Shown piece after piece: positions 34,041 through 45,310 of a stretch of 60,000 nucleotides of DNA. The DNA lies in the NCBI RefSeq assembly GCF_963678635.1, contig NC_087065.1, positions 22,713,254 to 22,773,253 of the forward strand. Reading direction: 5' to 3'. Positions within the stretch are counted from its first letter, which is position 1, and the number at the start of each line of letters is the position of its first letter. A program made the position numbers and the translations under genes. This DNA comes from Symsagittifera roscoffensis. Lineage: Eukaryota > Xenacoelomorpha > Acoela > Convolutidae. The notes beneath the pieces were generated by a model. The model was given only the letters and a program-made list of their open reading frames with translations. It was not told the origin of the DNA and did not search any database.

Positions 34041-34633
34041 TTTTATATCTAATAATTTTTGCACCTCTGAAATATTTTGAACTTTCATTTTTCAAAATAA
34101 CATGCTGACAAACAAGCAACGATTCTAGTTCAAAATTAGCCAATAGGATTCATCCAATCCGTCACCTTCTCTAACTCTAACACAAACCAACTAGACGAAC
34201 GATATTAAACTCCAGGCTTATCTATAACTATAACTTTGCGACCTCCAGGTCAAAAATAAGCAAACCACTCCAACTTGACAACTAAAATAAATATCACCAT
34301 AATATCATAGCCCTCCCTTATCTAATAACCCAAAGATCAACAATATTTCCCCAACTCCGATCTCAAATACCCTCCAAACAAATATGTTAAATTAGCCTAA
34401 AGTAAAAGAACGACCATTTTAATTAGCCTAAAGTATAAAAATCTCAAAAATACCCCAGATCACTTGACAAATAAAAATAAAGACTAAGAAGACCTCCCGA
34501 TCACCATAAAATTCGCCCCCAACAATTTTTCACAAAACTCAACCCACTTGTCAAAAAACCAATAAATAACTCGACCACACTTGAAAATTGCCTCAAACAA
34601 CAAAAAATATTCGATCGAGAAGCCATTTCTTAA
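34041..34633 (+). other. Spacer after integrase
   Basis: No ORF of note in 590 bp. Short blocks (gacctccaggtcaaaaata, attagcctaaagta twice near 34392 and 34421) are shared with the complementary spacer in copies A/B, so this is conserved element sequence. It could hold the splice acceptor or promoter for the downstream env-type genes, but none can be identified with confidence. Confidence 0.4.
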
Positions 34634-34864
34634 ATGCTCTTCTCTCGACCAGTCAACATAATTCTTAACATTATCATAAACTTTTTAACGATATTTAAAC
34701 TTTTAATCATATTTCTTTTTGATACCTTTGAATCTTTTGTAATAATCTTAATCATTTTTTGCAATATTTTTTTAATTTTCTATTCCATATTTGAACTATA
34801 CCTCCAGTTTTCGAAAGCTATTGACTATATCCACAGGTACGATTCACAAAACTTATCTAAATGA
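34634..34864 (+). CDS. Small hydrophobic membrane ORF M1, 76 residues
   Basis: Residues 5-55 are almost entirely I, L, F and V with few charges, enough for one or two membrane-spanning helices; the tail is short and polar. Its TGA overlaps the ATG of the next ORF as ATGA (34861-34864), a layout often used for termination-reinitiation in viral RNAs. The function is unknown; it has viroporin-like size and composition only. High AT content can by itself generate hydrophobic frames, so caution applies. Confidence 0.45.
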   Translation: MLFSRPVNIILNIIINFLTIFKLLIIFLFDTFESFVIILIIFCNIFLIFYSIFELYLQFSKAIDYIHRYDSQNLSK

Positions 34865-35049
34865 TACGAACCATTTTTAGTAGAACAGATATTTTTTTAC
34901 TATTTGTAATTTTTATAACATTTCTATCATCCCTCATCTTGACAATATGCAAATGTATAAAGAAAGCAATCATCACATTCGCCCTAGCAACAATCCTCTT
35001 AATTCTTTTCCTAGATGAATACTATAATAAACATAAATTTTTCCACTAA
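34861..35049 (+). CDS. Small hydrophobic membrane ORF M2, 62 residues
   Basis: Starts within the stop of M1 (ATGA). Two hydrophobic stretches, residues 10-30 and 36-52, are separated by CKCIKKAI, which would give a two-span hairpin. It overlaps the beginning of ORF-P by 35 bases. The tight overlaps M1-M2-ORF-P suggest expression from one transcript. Counterparts in copies A/B (5252-5452, 14743-14943) are only loosely similar. Confidence 0.45.
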   Translation: MIRTIFSRTDIFLLFVIFITFLSSLILTICKCIKKAIITFALATILLILFLDEYYNKHKFFH

Positions 35050-35825
35050 AAGAATAAATGAAAAACCATCAAAAATTGCTAACCAACAATCACTCAGTCA
35101 GTCTTCACCGACATCATCCCAAGATAACCCAACACCATCTTCAACTACCCAAAACCCCCAAACATCCACACGAATTTCTTTTCAAGATAACCCATATACC
35201 TTTGAAGAACGACACGCTCGCTTATCTGAACCACTAGAACCAGTTCAACGACTGATCACAAGGTGAACCAAATTTAATCAATGATCCAATAGATATTTCT
35301 ACGGATACAACAACATCCTCATCACTACCAGATACATTATCACTACCATCAACACCATCAATAAGCCAGATTTCACCACCGCCTTTTAACTTAAATTTCC
35401 CAAATAACCTCGACGCTAGATATCGAGAACAATCATCAACAAATATTCCTTTAAGACTAGACTGGAATACATTCACAGCACCTCCACCATTGTTTGGACA
35501 ACACCCAGAAAGTAACCGACTCCACAACTGGGCACTAAATAGACTACAATATAGACAAGACATCCACAAAGACATTCGTGATCATAACATCCAAATACTC
35601 CAACAAAATAGTCTACAATTAAAATTTGAAATCACGGTTAAATTAAACAACATTACTCAACATCCCTATCCATTAAACCCACCAAATATAACAGCTCAAT
35701 CCCTACCACCACCATTTATAACAACTGAAGTGATATACAAATACGACAGATATACCAAAAAGACAATTGGTTACATCACATTTTATAACCCATACTCAGG
35801 ATTGTCATACACATGTATATTCTAA
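35015..35825 (+). pseudogene. ORF-P: P/S/T-rich protein before env, frameshifted
   Basis: The first part, 35015-35266, is rich in S, P, Q and T and contains FQDNPYTFEERHARLSEPLEP. A frameshift near 35262 leads to a further S/P/T region and then to 35490-35825, which holds the conserved block SNRLHNWALNRLQYRQDIHKD and LKFEITVKLNN found also in copies A/B. The total would be about 265 residues. It overlaps the start of env by 12 bases. No domain recognised. Confidence 0.55.
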
Positions 35826-38284
35826 AAATTTTAATTTTTCTCCAACTTCTTTTTCTAGTAACCTCCAATGAAAACATAAACCCTTCCCCCGCACAGGACC
35901 CCAAGATTTATTAGTAACACATTACGATTGTGAAGAAAACGAACAAAAAACACTACACAAATATGCAATAAATCAAGTATCACAATGCGAAACAGAACCA
36001 CAAGCTATAGAAACAACAAATGTAATAGCGACACTTTATTCAAAAGCCCGAGCAACAACAGTTATAAGATATAAATTCACAGCAACATTTTCTGAAAAGA
36101 AAGTACATTGTTCACAAGTCTCAATTGGAAATAAAAACCGATTTGACCACGAATCATTCTACCAGAGTAATATCGAACGACTTTTACATCTCAATCCCGA
36201 AGATTGTAAAAACGAGTTACTAAGACTCAATATCACAAGAAATAAAAAACACAGATAGAAAATTAGTATATTTCCAAGTTTTTGCAGATTCTGTACATCA
36301 AGCAGAACTTGAAAGATATCAAGGACATATAAAAGTAGATGAAAAATACCCATACAACGGCGCACACGGAAGATTAACTTATGACATACACGATAAACAC
36401 TGGATACCACACATTGGTATAAATGACCCATCAAACTGCAAAGCAGACACAAAAAATAAAGGATATCAAGAAATCATGTTTTTCGATTGGAAAATACAAC
36501 TCGAAAAAATACAACTCACACGCGATTTATCTGACAACACCATGATCTATCAAGGAATCAGATTACCTTGTAAAAACGATCAAGGCTTTTGTGACCCTAC
36601 AACACGAACACAAGCAACAATTGTTTGGTTCCCCGAAGACACATGTACAACATTTCAAGTAGCAAAAATACACGCTCGTATGATAAAATTTCACGAAAAA
36701 TATTTTATACAATCAATTCCATATGAACAAGTCCATCCATCAAGAAAACAAAGTTCTAATTTTAGAAACATACACAATATAGAAAATAAATTGACACGTT
36801 TTCAAATATATCAAGAAACAGAACTTGCATGTAAATATAGAAATCCACTTCACAAAACACAATACTCCGAGATATTAGTTGAATACGAAAAAGGATTCGA
36901 CATGACCACTGGAAAAATAAAAATCGACCCATACGCCACAAGTCACCCTATAAACGAAGGAACATCATATATACCAGTTGATTTTTAAAAAAATAAAATT
37001 CAACCTGGTGGACATCTAAAACCCCATGACACTAGAAGCACACGTTTACAAGAACTATCACTAATGAATAGTACATATTTCGGTAATATCCACTATGATA
37101 TTCACCTAGATATGAAATTAGACTACACAATTAGCCGGATTTTTCAAGAAATGTCACTCGCTGAATTAGAAACACTTCACCAATTATGCGAATTAGAAAG
37201 AACACAAATCCTACAATCACTTGCACTAGCAGTATTAAAAATACCTTACGCAGGATATTTACTATCAGGAAATAGATCAAATTTTTTAGACTACGAAGGA
37301 AACATTTTATGGTTTTATACCTTTACCAAAAAAGTATCACCACTATATGTTTTTGAAGATAAACGATGCTATAAAAGAATCCCTATCTCTTATAAGAATA
37401 AAGTACATTTCGTTGACACACTTTCAAGACGAACCTATCTCTGGGATACCGCAGTCCCATGTGGATCAGAAAATAGCCACAATGTAGTTCAACTGAACCC
37501 TGATGAAGATAAATATTACCTTCTTACCCCATATCCCACAGTAATGCAATCACTCAAAAAATTTTCACCTGAAAGCATAAGAGCTATTGCTCGAAACCCA
37601 AATATTGACCTACAATCAATCGGAATATATTCAAAATCCGATATCCAACATCACATTAGAACACAACAATTCCAAGAATTATTAACACAAATGGACACTA
37701 TACAAAGACAATCAATTGACCAAAACTTACGCAAACTTGCCGAAACCGCAGGATTTGCAGGTATTTATACACAAGATTATAGCGGATATTTTAAAGACAT
37801 TAAAGACTATATATATCTAAACGGTGAAAAATACAGACCACAAGATATTTCACCTATAAATATTTTTAGCTTTGTTACACTAAAAAATGAAATTCTCGAT
37901 TTTCTAGGATGGCCCTACTACATCTTAGAAAAATTGACTATTTTATACGCAATGTTTAACTTTATAGGATTTCTTTTTTCACTCTTAAAAGGAATCTACA
38001 ATACATGCGCTATACACACACAAGTAAATAGACAAGCAAGTGTAGCACGCATACTTTTTGCAGGATTTTTTGGAATTTTTTCATCATCAATAAACAAAAT
38101 TCTTTTAGACGCACAAATAAAAGAATACAACACAAAAATAGCAACAAGACAGAACACATACGACGAAGAACATAACAATGTAGACATAACGCCTACAGCA
38201 CCACAGTTACCACCCCTACCACATAACCATCCATTATCACTAGTCCCACGAAATTTTCGAAATTTAGCAATAACACATAATTGA
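35814..38284 (+). pseudogene. env-like membrane glycoprotein gene, broken
   Basis: It opens at ATG 35814 with a short hydrophobic signal-peptide-like leader (residues about 2-17, ending near VTSNE). Next comes a cysteine-containing ectodomain with a YDC start motif, N-glycosylation sequons and a long middle part (36476-36988). The last open piece, 37064-38284 (406 residues), has two hydrophobic segments near residues 279-308 and 325-346, which would anchor it in the membrane, and a P-rich cytoplasmic tail. Frame changes near 35890 and 36250 and a stop at 36986-36988 break it. The gene order and features fit an envelope-type surface glycoprotein; which viral glycoprotein class it derives from I cannot tell. 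Confidence 0.65.
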
Positions 38285-38427
38285 AATTTTAGACCAACCA
38301 TATCACAAAGTCCCATTCAACATATAATGACACACCATTCACTAGATGAAAATACATATGAACAAATTATAGAACAACCCCATACCACCGCTTTTCAGTC
38401 TCAAAATAATAATTTTTTTAGCCCACG

Positions 38428-40249
38428 ATGAGCCGACAACTTGGATCCCTACACCGCTCAAATTCCCACCCAACCAACCTCAACACTCCAATTACAATAA
38501 TTCCACTTTTTGCTTTCCCGCCACCCGATTTCCCAACCAATAATGTAACATCAGGCATGAATTCAGACACTAACTCACATATCTCAGTTTTATACTCCAT
38601 TTCACAACTCAATAACCCAAATATTGAAACCCCTGATGAATTTGCAGACTCTGAACCATCTCCATCCAATAATTTTCAAACCAACTCCTCAGTTTTTTCA
38701 AAACCCCCTTTTCAACCAATCCCGCCAAATAACCCACTCCCATCCATTTCTACACCCTCTTATGCTTCACAAGTCACCCCAACCTACTCTTCATTTCATT
38801 CAGACCGATCATCCAATTCTCCAGATACTCCCCAAATCTCCCAGGAACTAGATAATTTTATCACCCTACAACAACAACCCTTCCACCTTGAAAACCCCAC
38901 TATAAATCAGATTTCATCCACAATAGAATCATCAAACCCACCTACCCCTACACCCTCTTCAGCTTATACCGCATCATTAGCACCATCATCCACATCCACC
39001 GAATCATCAAATAGCACTAATAGAGCTTATCGCACTTTCAAAAGAAAATTCCCGAACCATCCATTTCCAACAAAACTAGGAACAGCCCGTGAATATATTA
39101 ATCATCCAAATCACACTAACACGAAATTTTTTTTAGCAATCACCCTACCTTCATTTCCACAATATACTTTGAACACTCCTAACAACACTAACGACACACG
39201 TAGTTTTGTAGATGAACAAGTTTTAATGCCTACACTTCATTGGACATCATATTATCATTTTACTAACCCCCTTTGCCTACATTTATCTAATACTCACATC
39301 GATATAGAAAGAAATAAAGATATGCTATATCGACTCACCAAACCACTAACACATAGACAATGTACTTATATAGGATATAAAAAGTCACTAAAAACATACA
39401 CTGCACCCCGAGCTAACGAATATACGCTAGAATATTACGATCACAACATCATCCGAGCTAACCAAGACCAATTTTTAGATGATGACCGTTTCGCTAACCC
39501 ACAAATCACAGAAAAATTCTTCATCAAAACACCATCTTCATCAAAACACCACAAATCAACTCAATATATTTGATCGCAAATTCGATCACATCATTTCTGA
39601 AGCACTAACCGACACACAAGCTTACGAAAATTTTAAAGAAAAATTTCAATTATTTTCACTAACCTTTCATTTCCTTGCACCACATGAACGAGATTTGCAC
39701 TGCTCACACGATATTATTTTACGCACTAAACAAACCCACACATATACATATTATCGCTTCATACAAAATCACTTTGATCTACGCACTCCATCAAGACAAC
39801 CACACCACCGTTTTCAATTTATTAACTCTAAGTACAAATCACCATTTTTTCTTAACTTCACATATTGCATCAAAGATACTAACCTTCACGGTATTCTTCG
39901 CAATTATGATCCCATAACCCAAATGTATATTTTTTGTCCCATCACGAAGACCTTTAACGCCGAAGAATCCAGACCCTTCCTTATCCCGCATGAATTTATC
40001 CAGCCTATAGAAATACCAATATTAGGATTCATTCACAATACTAAATATAATCACAAAATATATAATCTCATCCAAAACACACCTTATGATTTTGCAGTTG
40101 GCACTGAAGAACTAAAAACCATTAAAGCACTTCAATTGCTTTGGCCACTGCTTCAAACTAAAAACATCATTCGCATACTAGCAAAATTACTCACTAACTC
40201 CGACATAATACACGACATCTTCCCCCATGGTTTTTTCCCCGACGACTAA
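38428..40249 (+). pseudogene. orfX: large 3' ORF of unknown function, split by a 17-bp duplication
   Basis: The first frame, 38428-39573, has a P/S/T/N-rich first 200 residues (including ELDNFITLQQ) and then a more globular part (LHWTSYYHFTNPL, QITEKFFIK). At 39519-39551 a 17-bp unit (cttcatcaaaacaccat) is tandemly repeated, which shifts the frame into 39479-40249 (SPFFLNFTYCIKDTNLHGI, IFCPITKTFNAEESRPF). The ancestral protein would be roughly 600 residues. All blocks are present in copies A/B. No known domain, signal peptide or catalytic motif recognised. Its place between env and the 3' LTR is that of regulatory genes in complex retroviruses, which is a positional analogy only. Confidence 0.7.
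39519..39551 (+). repeat. 17-bp tandem duplication breaking orfX
   Basis: cttcatcaaaacaccat at 39519-39535 is followed at once by cttcatcaaaacacca at 39536-39551. Seventeen is not a multiple of three, so it explains the frame change. Copies A/B have a single unit-like sequence here. Confidence 0.85.
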
Positions 40250-41822
40250 CAGGTAAGTATATTTTATACATATTCTTAACTAATAAATTCAAATTAAAAA
40301 ACTAACCATTCTTTATCCATGTCTCATTTAGATTTTCAGTCTTCATCTCACGATCATCTGCAAAATACACAAAAGAAAAATAAAAAATAGAAAACTTCTT
40401 CAAATTGTTCAAAACTCTAATAATCTTTTGAACCAGCTAAATTACATAAAATTCATACCTATGTAGTAAATTAATTTATAAATTATTTCCCTAAAGCAGT
40501 AATTCTAATAATGATGAAAATTTGTAACTTAATTTTTCCCCAAAACTAGCAGTAAAATTGAAATTCTATGTAGTAAATTGATAAAATGAAAATGCAGTAC
40601 TAACCTTTTGATATTTCCATTCACTCGCACAAGAATTCTATCTAAACTCACACAGCTCGCCCACGAAGAATTGTTTAAATAATGAATTTCAGTTTCAAGC
40701 TTTCACACTCAACAACTCTAACACACGATAACAAGTTTCAAACTTTCCTTTAACCCGGTTGAAAAGGAATTATATTCTAAACAAAACTAACCAACGCAGC
40801 TTACTAACCACCACAACACATAGAACAACAGCATGACTAAGAAAAGGAAACCAACGGTACCCAAATCGGATTAACCCAGTTTAAAACTGGATAATTTATT
40901 CTTTTGAAGACTATTATAAAGTCTAAGAAAGAAATAATAAAACACAAAAAAGTCGAAAGACAAACCCATACCAAAAACAATTTGATTTTTGAAAAAAGGA
41001 CACAACCAACGAAACATAAGAAAAACCACAATAAACCCAACATAAAAAGTTATCACATAACAGGACCTCTCACAGAAACCGCACGAAATCATACTCCCAC
41101 TCCTGGCCTAACCCACCAGAGAGGACGTCCTGAGCATGCTCTATAGCCGGCCTAACCCACCGCGCTACATCCACGCTTTGTGACCATACTTCTATTTTTA
41201 ATAAGAGGTACTCAAGGGTGAGTAACTCTTCAAAATAACCGAACTAAAACAAAAAGCTTTTGTGAAAACAACTAACCAAAATCATAATTAAAACACCAAA
41301 CTAATAAAAATTTTATAAAATGTAAATTATACCTTGCAGTATATAGATCAGCATACAACACCAGAGACGAACATCCAAAGACAAAATGACCCCACTACAC
41401 TCAAAAAAGAATGGCCGCCCACAATCACAACTCAAAGAATTTAGAGTACGACTTGACTTCGCAGAAAAGGACTTCATTGAACTAGAACAATGACCACCTC
41501 GATGTCCAAGTATACGTACAGATCCGAGTAACCAGGCATCCCCTCCACGCACAATCTCCACGCCATTCCCAGACAAGGTTAACCCAAAAGAAGTTCTCTA
41601 CATGGAACAGAAAAACCTGTCATAGCCAACCATTCTGAAATCAGATTTGAGTTTGTTGCGAAAACCCAGTCGTTGTCATGAGAAGACACAGCGATTGAAC
41701 CTGGAACTTCTCTAACAAGAGAACCCAGAAGAAATATGATGTTCGCCAAATACCAACGTCCATCATCCATCCTTTGAATTGCAGAAAGACTATTCTAAAA
41801 AACTCTGTAAAACCCGGATGGA
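40250..41822 (+). other. 3' non-coding region of giant element
   Basis: 1.57 kb between orfX and the 3' LTR. The first kilobase is AT-rich without convincing ORFs. A 15-bp direct repeat lies at 41103-41162. From about 41330 to 41820 base composition is less AT-rich and looks different from its surroundings, with a short plus-strand ORF and longer minus-strand ones, none recognisable. No clear polypurine tract sits before the LTR; the last bases are cccggatgga. Confidence 0.45.
41103..41162. repeat. 15-bp direct repeat, possibly tRNA/SINE-like on minus strand
   Basis: c(t/c)ggcctaacccacc occurs at 41103-41117 and 41148-41162. On the minus strand, tagcgcggtggg (just right of the second copy) resembles an internal Pol III A box with one mismatch, but no good B box follows. 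Tentative. Confidence 0.3.
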
Positions 41823-42232
41823 TGGAACCTGATCTAAACTACATTTTATGATTGGATAAATTAGATATTTTACCACTGTAAAGTATTTAATATTAACCAA
41901 TCATGATCCATCTAACTAACAACCCACTTATTTGTAAGTGCTGGAATTACTTGTAATTTCAGCACCAGAGAGATTTGAATTTAACTTAGAATTTAGTTGC
42001 CTCTCCAAAGGAACTTCAGCAGCCGCCATAAACCAGTATACCCTAGATCTATTGAGCCTAGCAGAGACTAGTTAAACAACCTGAGACTAGATAGTATAAG
42101 AGTAAGATTAGGATCGGTATTAGACTAAGAAGTTGCACGAATCTATCCGGCCGAAAATAAGATAGCGTGACGAGCAGACGGTGTACCCTATCCGAAATTA
42201 CTCTATGAGTTAACCACATCGGTCATAACTCA
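41823..42232 (+). repeat. 3' LTR of giant element
   Basis: 410 bp, TGGAACCTGATC ... CATAACTCA, followed by the ATAA target-site copy (42233-42236). Near identity with the 5' LTR (about 3 of 410 positions differ) implies an insertion that is young relative to the surrounding elements. Confidence 0.95.
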
Positions 42233-42236
42233 ATAA

Positions 42237-42348
42237 ACTCTATTAAAAAAGTTTCTAGAAAACGAAAAATGAACGTACGGTTTCACTCCGAGGGAGTGTA
42301 TATGATCAACGTCAAGGTTAGACATATTTAGTTAAAATAATTAAAACA
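42237..42348 (-). mobile_element. Left LTR of old gypsy element, inner part
   Basis: Continues the LTR interrupted at 23876. It aligns with 47217-47330, sharing aacg.a.aatgaacgtacg.tttcactccga and atgatcaacgtcaa..ttagacata. The pyrimidine run cttctcctttgag directly follows at 42349-42361, which on the minus strand is a polypurine tract adjacent to the 3' LTR. Confidence 0.75.
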
Positions 42349-42810
42349 CTTCTCCTTTGAGAAAATTTCAAAGTTAACTATTCTAAATTACTACACCTAT
42401 CCTTTCCACAGTTAGCCGGAGAAAAAAGAATTAAGAAATCACAATAAATTCGCAATTAGGTTGATTAAACAATTATGATTATCGAATTTAATAATTTAAA
42501 AAAAGTTGACATTACTTCCCATGGATATGTTTATGGATAAGCTAAAAACCGGTCAGCTGGACTTACAGGGTTTGATATGCAAAATAATGAATGGTAAGTA
42601 ATTATGATGAAATTCCAAAATCAATCACTGATCCAAGGGAAGTTACTATATACCAAACAATAACTTGGGGTAAATTTAAACACTGCTCCAATGGTGATTA
42701 CTACATGCCAAACAATAACTTGGGGTAAATTAGAGAAGGTTTTCAAACGTTTGAATGAAAGTTTTTTGACGAATTAAAGTTTTGTCACATGCTCTTGTTT
42801 GGATAAACTC
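42349..42810. other. 3' end of old gypsy element with a 33-bp direct repeat
   Basis: Contains the PPT (42349-42361, minus strand) and two copies of a 33-bp sequence (42643-42675 and 42698-42730; shared core ccaaacaataacttggggta). No ORF. Confidence 0.5.
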
Positions 42811-43855
42811 CTATATTTGTGACAGTAGCTGACTCTCCGATATTGACTTGATATCAATGTCGCTCTCACCGTCCTTCTTGGCTCCAATGCAAACAACATT
42901 TGCTCCACGTCGGGGACCGAGAGTTACATTTCCTGCGATTCGATATTTGTTTCTGCAGTCTCGGCCACTCTCTGTTGAGGAATCCCACTGGATGAGTCCA
43001 AGATCATCGCGATTGTCTCTGCTACTAGGGTGTGGTTGATGTATATCTTTGGCTTGGTAGTGAATAACAAGTTTTGCCTCATTCGACTCAATCAGAATTG
43101 GGTTCGTGATGGATCCCTGCGGTTCTGCTGAATCTAAAAAATCCATATGTATCTGATTACCAAAAAACTTAGGGGACCGACATTCTTAAGAGGACGTTAA
43201 GTGTCAAAGTATGCCCCTGGATTGTCACTATCTACTTGATAGTCTCGAAAGTCTACTTCGCTGTCTCTTTACAAGTCAATTGTGGTCGCCATTGCTTGTG
43301 ATTGGATTGTATCCGGTGGAAGCACCTCTTTTTTTGGACATGTCCCATTTTGTGGGACAGGAGTAGTTATGCTCAATGCAGTTGCTTAGGTGGAAAAAGC
43401 TGGTATGATGGTGATTGGGCAATCGGTAGTTGTGTCCTGCTGATTTGTTACGTCTTCTTCACCTAATTCTAACACTTCAATTTTAATATTAGGTTATCAA
43501 CTTTTGTCCAACGGCTGATTTCTATTTTGTTCCAAGTTGCTAACAAAATGCCTTCTACCAACTTCTCTTCATGGACATTTGCCGATAGTCCACTCCCAAT
43601 TGCCCAAACCCGATGGATGAAATGGCAAGGAAAATGGTCTATCTTCCGCTAAATAAACTGTAAGGGAGTTCTGAGTTTGTCGCTTAGGTTGTAATCGAAA
43701 TTTTTGCTTTGAACTTTCTGTCTTTTTTGCCTGAGACGATCTGGTAGCTTTTCTTGAAGATGGGGTTGGGGTCGTTGATGAACACAAGGGTTCTATGGCT
43801 ACTTCAGCTTGTGTCCTTGTTCCAGTTTTCCTCCTTTGAAATGAGTGAGCGCCTG
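42811..43855 (-). pseudogene. Post-integrase remnant of old gypsy element
   Basis: Minus-strand open pieces 43569-43787 (K/S/Q-rich with FRLQPKRQTQ) and 42811-43146 (111 residues, no recognised domain, includes LGPRRGANVVCIGAKK). They lie downstream of the integrase remnant in the same orientation and before the PPT, so they are probably the C-terminal tail of pol or a small extra ORF. I cannot identify a function. Confidence 0.35.
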
Positions 43856-44720
43856 CTAGGAAATTTTAATTAGACAGGGTGAGGTAATGTTTCCATCAAA
43901 TAACCAAACTTTCTGTCCATCGGAATTTAATCCAGCGATGTCAGGTTTTTTCAATAGTTTACCATTCGCCAATTTGATGGTAGACTCAAATGAGCTCATA
44001 GTTTTGACCCCAATTTCTTGGTAATATCGTTCTCTATTTTTTTCTGTCTGGAATCTTTCGGAAGAGTTCACTTTTTTTGCAGGGCCTGTCAAAGGATGTC
44101 GCAGGTACTTAGTATGGCCTTCTTTGTTGGGGATGAGGAAGGGTCCGACTCGTAAACTTTTTTCCGAAGGATCTTTGTTTTTGTTGTCTATCACTGAGTC
44201 CAAATATCCTTCTACTAATCTGCCTTCCGCCCCCAGACCTTCACTCGAGCATCTGATAAGATGAACCTTCCTTGATGTAAACAATATTTTTGAACTTTGT
44301 CAAACAGTGCTTTCCACAATGTGTTCGCTTTTCTGCTGATAAGTTTCCCGAAAGGGGCGCAGTTGATCGTGCTTCTTAGGCTCCAACTATTTTTTCATAA
44401 AGCTTCATGTAGAGATGGTTTAGGAATTTCTGATGACATTGTAAGTAATGTTGTTTTAATCGTGTGAGTTAAATTTTCGACCAATCCATTGGATCTATGA
44501 TCGCTGACTGTACAACATATAATATTATTATCATTTAAGTCACGAAATGTTTGAAATTCTTGGCTAGTAAAGCATGTAGCGTGATCCATTCTAATGTTTT
44601 TCGGAATGCCATGTTGATGAATGTATTCTTGAAGGAATTGAATTATATGTTTTGAGGAAGTGGTCGAGTTAAATTTTGCTTCATTCCAAATTGACTTCGG
44701 TGTGCCTCGTGAAGCAAATT
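43856..44720 (-). pseudogene. Integrase remnant of old gypsy element
   Basis: The open piece 44395-44589 holds the DDE-core block TSQEFQTFRDLNDNNIICC followed by HRSNGLVENLTHTIKTTL; the conserved Glu of the DDE triad is in GLVEN. The piece 43856-44284 continues with LRVGPFLIPNKEGHTKYLRHPLTGPAKKV, resembling a C-terminal integrase region. The first core Asp and the zinc finger are not intact. Confidence 0.65.
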
Positions 44721-44879
44721 CATTACGGCGCCTCTGAAACTGAATGGTACTTTTCCGTTAGTTTCACATTTTCATTTTTGATATTTTCAAATGCTGTCGA
44801 ATGTGGATTGTCCTAACTAAAGATTGACTTTTTGTTCAGCAGAGGACAAAGATGGTTTTTGATGAATTGGTTTATCGAG

Positions 44880-45310
44880 CCTGAAAATGACCTTATTTTG
44901 AAAAATATTTGGGTAATGGTTAGCTTTTGGTAGCTAAATTTTATGTTCCAATGAAGAAAGTCCGGAATTTGTTAAATTATAACCCAGCCTTTCAAGTTTT
45001 TCCTTCAAGAACTGACAATAGGACCATTTGATTGATTTTAGGCAGCCAAGAATTAAAAAACTTAATTGTCTATGTCGCTGTGTTCTCTAACAGATCCTTT
45101 AGATCCAATTAGGATGTCGACAAGTCCTTAAAATACAGTAAAAAATCTATATGTTCTCGTAAAATCTCCCTCGACTAAACTACAATTGCATTGTTGGCTA
45201 GTTGCATAGTCAAAAGTAAGTTGACTCTATGCTTTTTTCAAATCAAGAATGTTGAACCAATCTTCTCCTTCGGAAACTTCAGCAAGTTTTTGGCTAAGTT
45301 ATCTTATAGT
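44880..45310 (-). pseudogene. Reverse transcriptase remnant of old gypsy element
   Basis: Reading the minus strand near 45180-45270 gives NILDLKKA followed by a stop and SQL, the RT motif A region (DLKKAYSQL type), then FTRTYRFFTVF with stops. Decay is heavy and motif C cannot be seen. Confidence 0.5.

Larger units (their letters stand above)
23877..42232 (+). mobile_element. Giant env-bearing Ty3/gypsy-like retroelement, 18,356 bp
   Basis: Two 410-bp LTRs (TG...CA ends) bound 17.5 kb of internal sequence. The target-site duplication ATAA lies at 23873-23876 and 42233-42236. Gene order is two pre-gag ORFs, gag-protease, RT, RNase H, integrase with GPY-type tail, two tiny hydrophobic ORFs, ORF-P, env-like gene and orfX. 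The order RT, RNase H, integrase is that of Ty3/gypsy elements and retroviruses. The usual range of such elements is about 5 to 10 kb, so this one is roughly twice as large. At least a dozen stops, frameshifts and a 17-bp duplication disable it, though the LTRs differ at only about three positions. Confidence 0.93.

Noticed and set aside
40904-41146. 80-codon K/N/T-rich plus ORF in the 3' region of the giant element
   Set aside because: The composition follows AT-rich DNA, there is no counterpart in copies A/B, and no motif.
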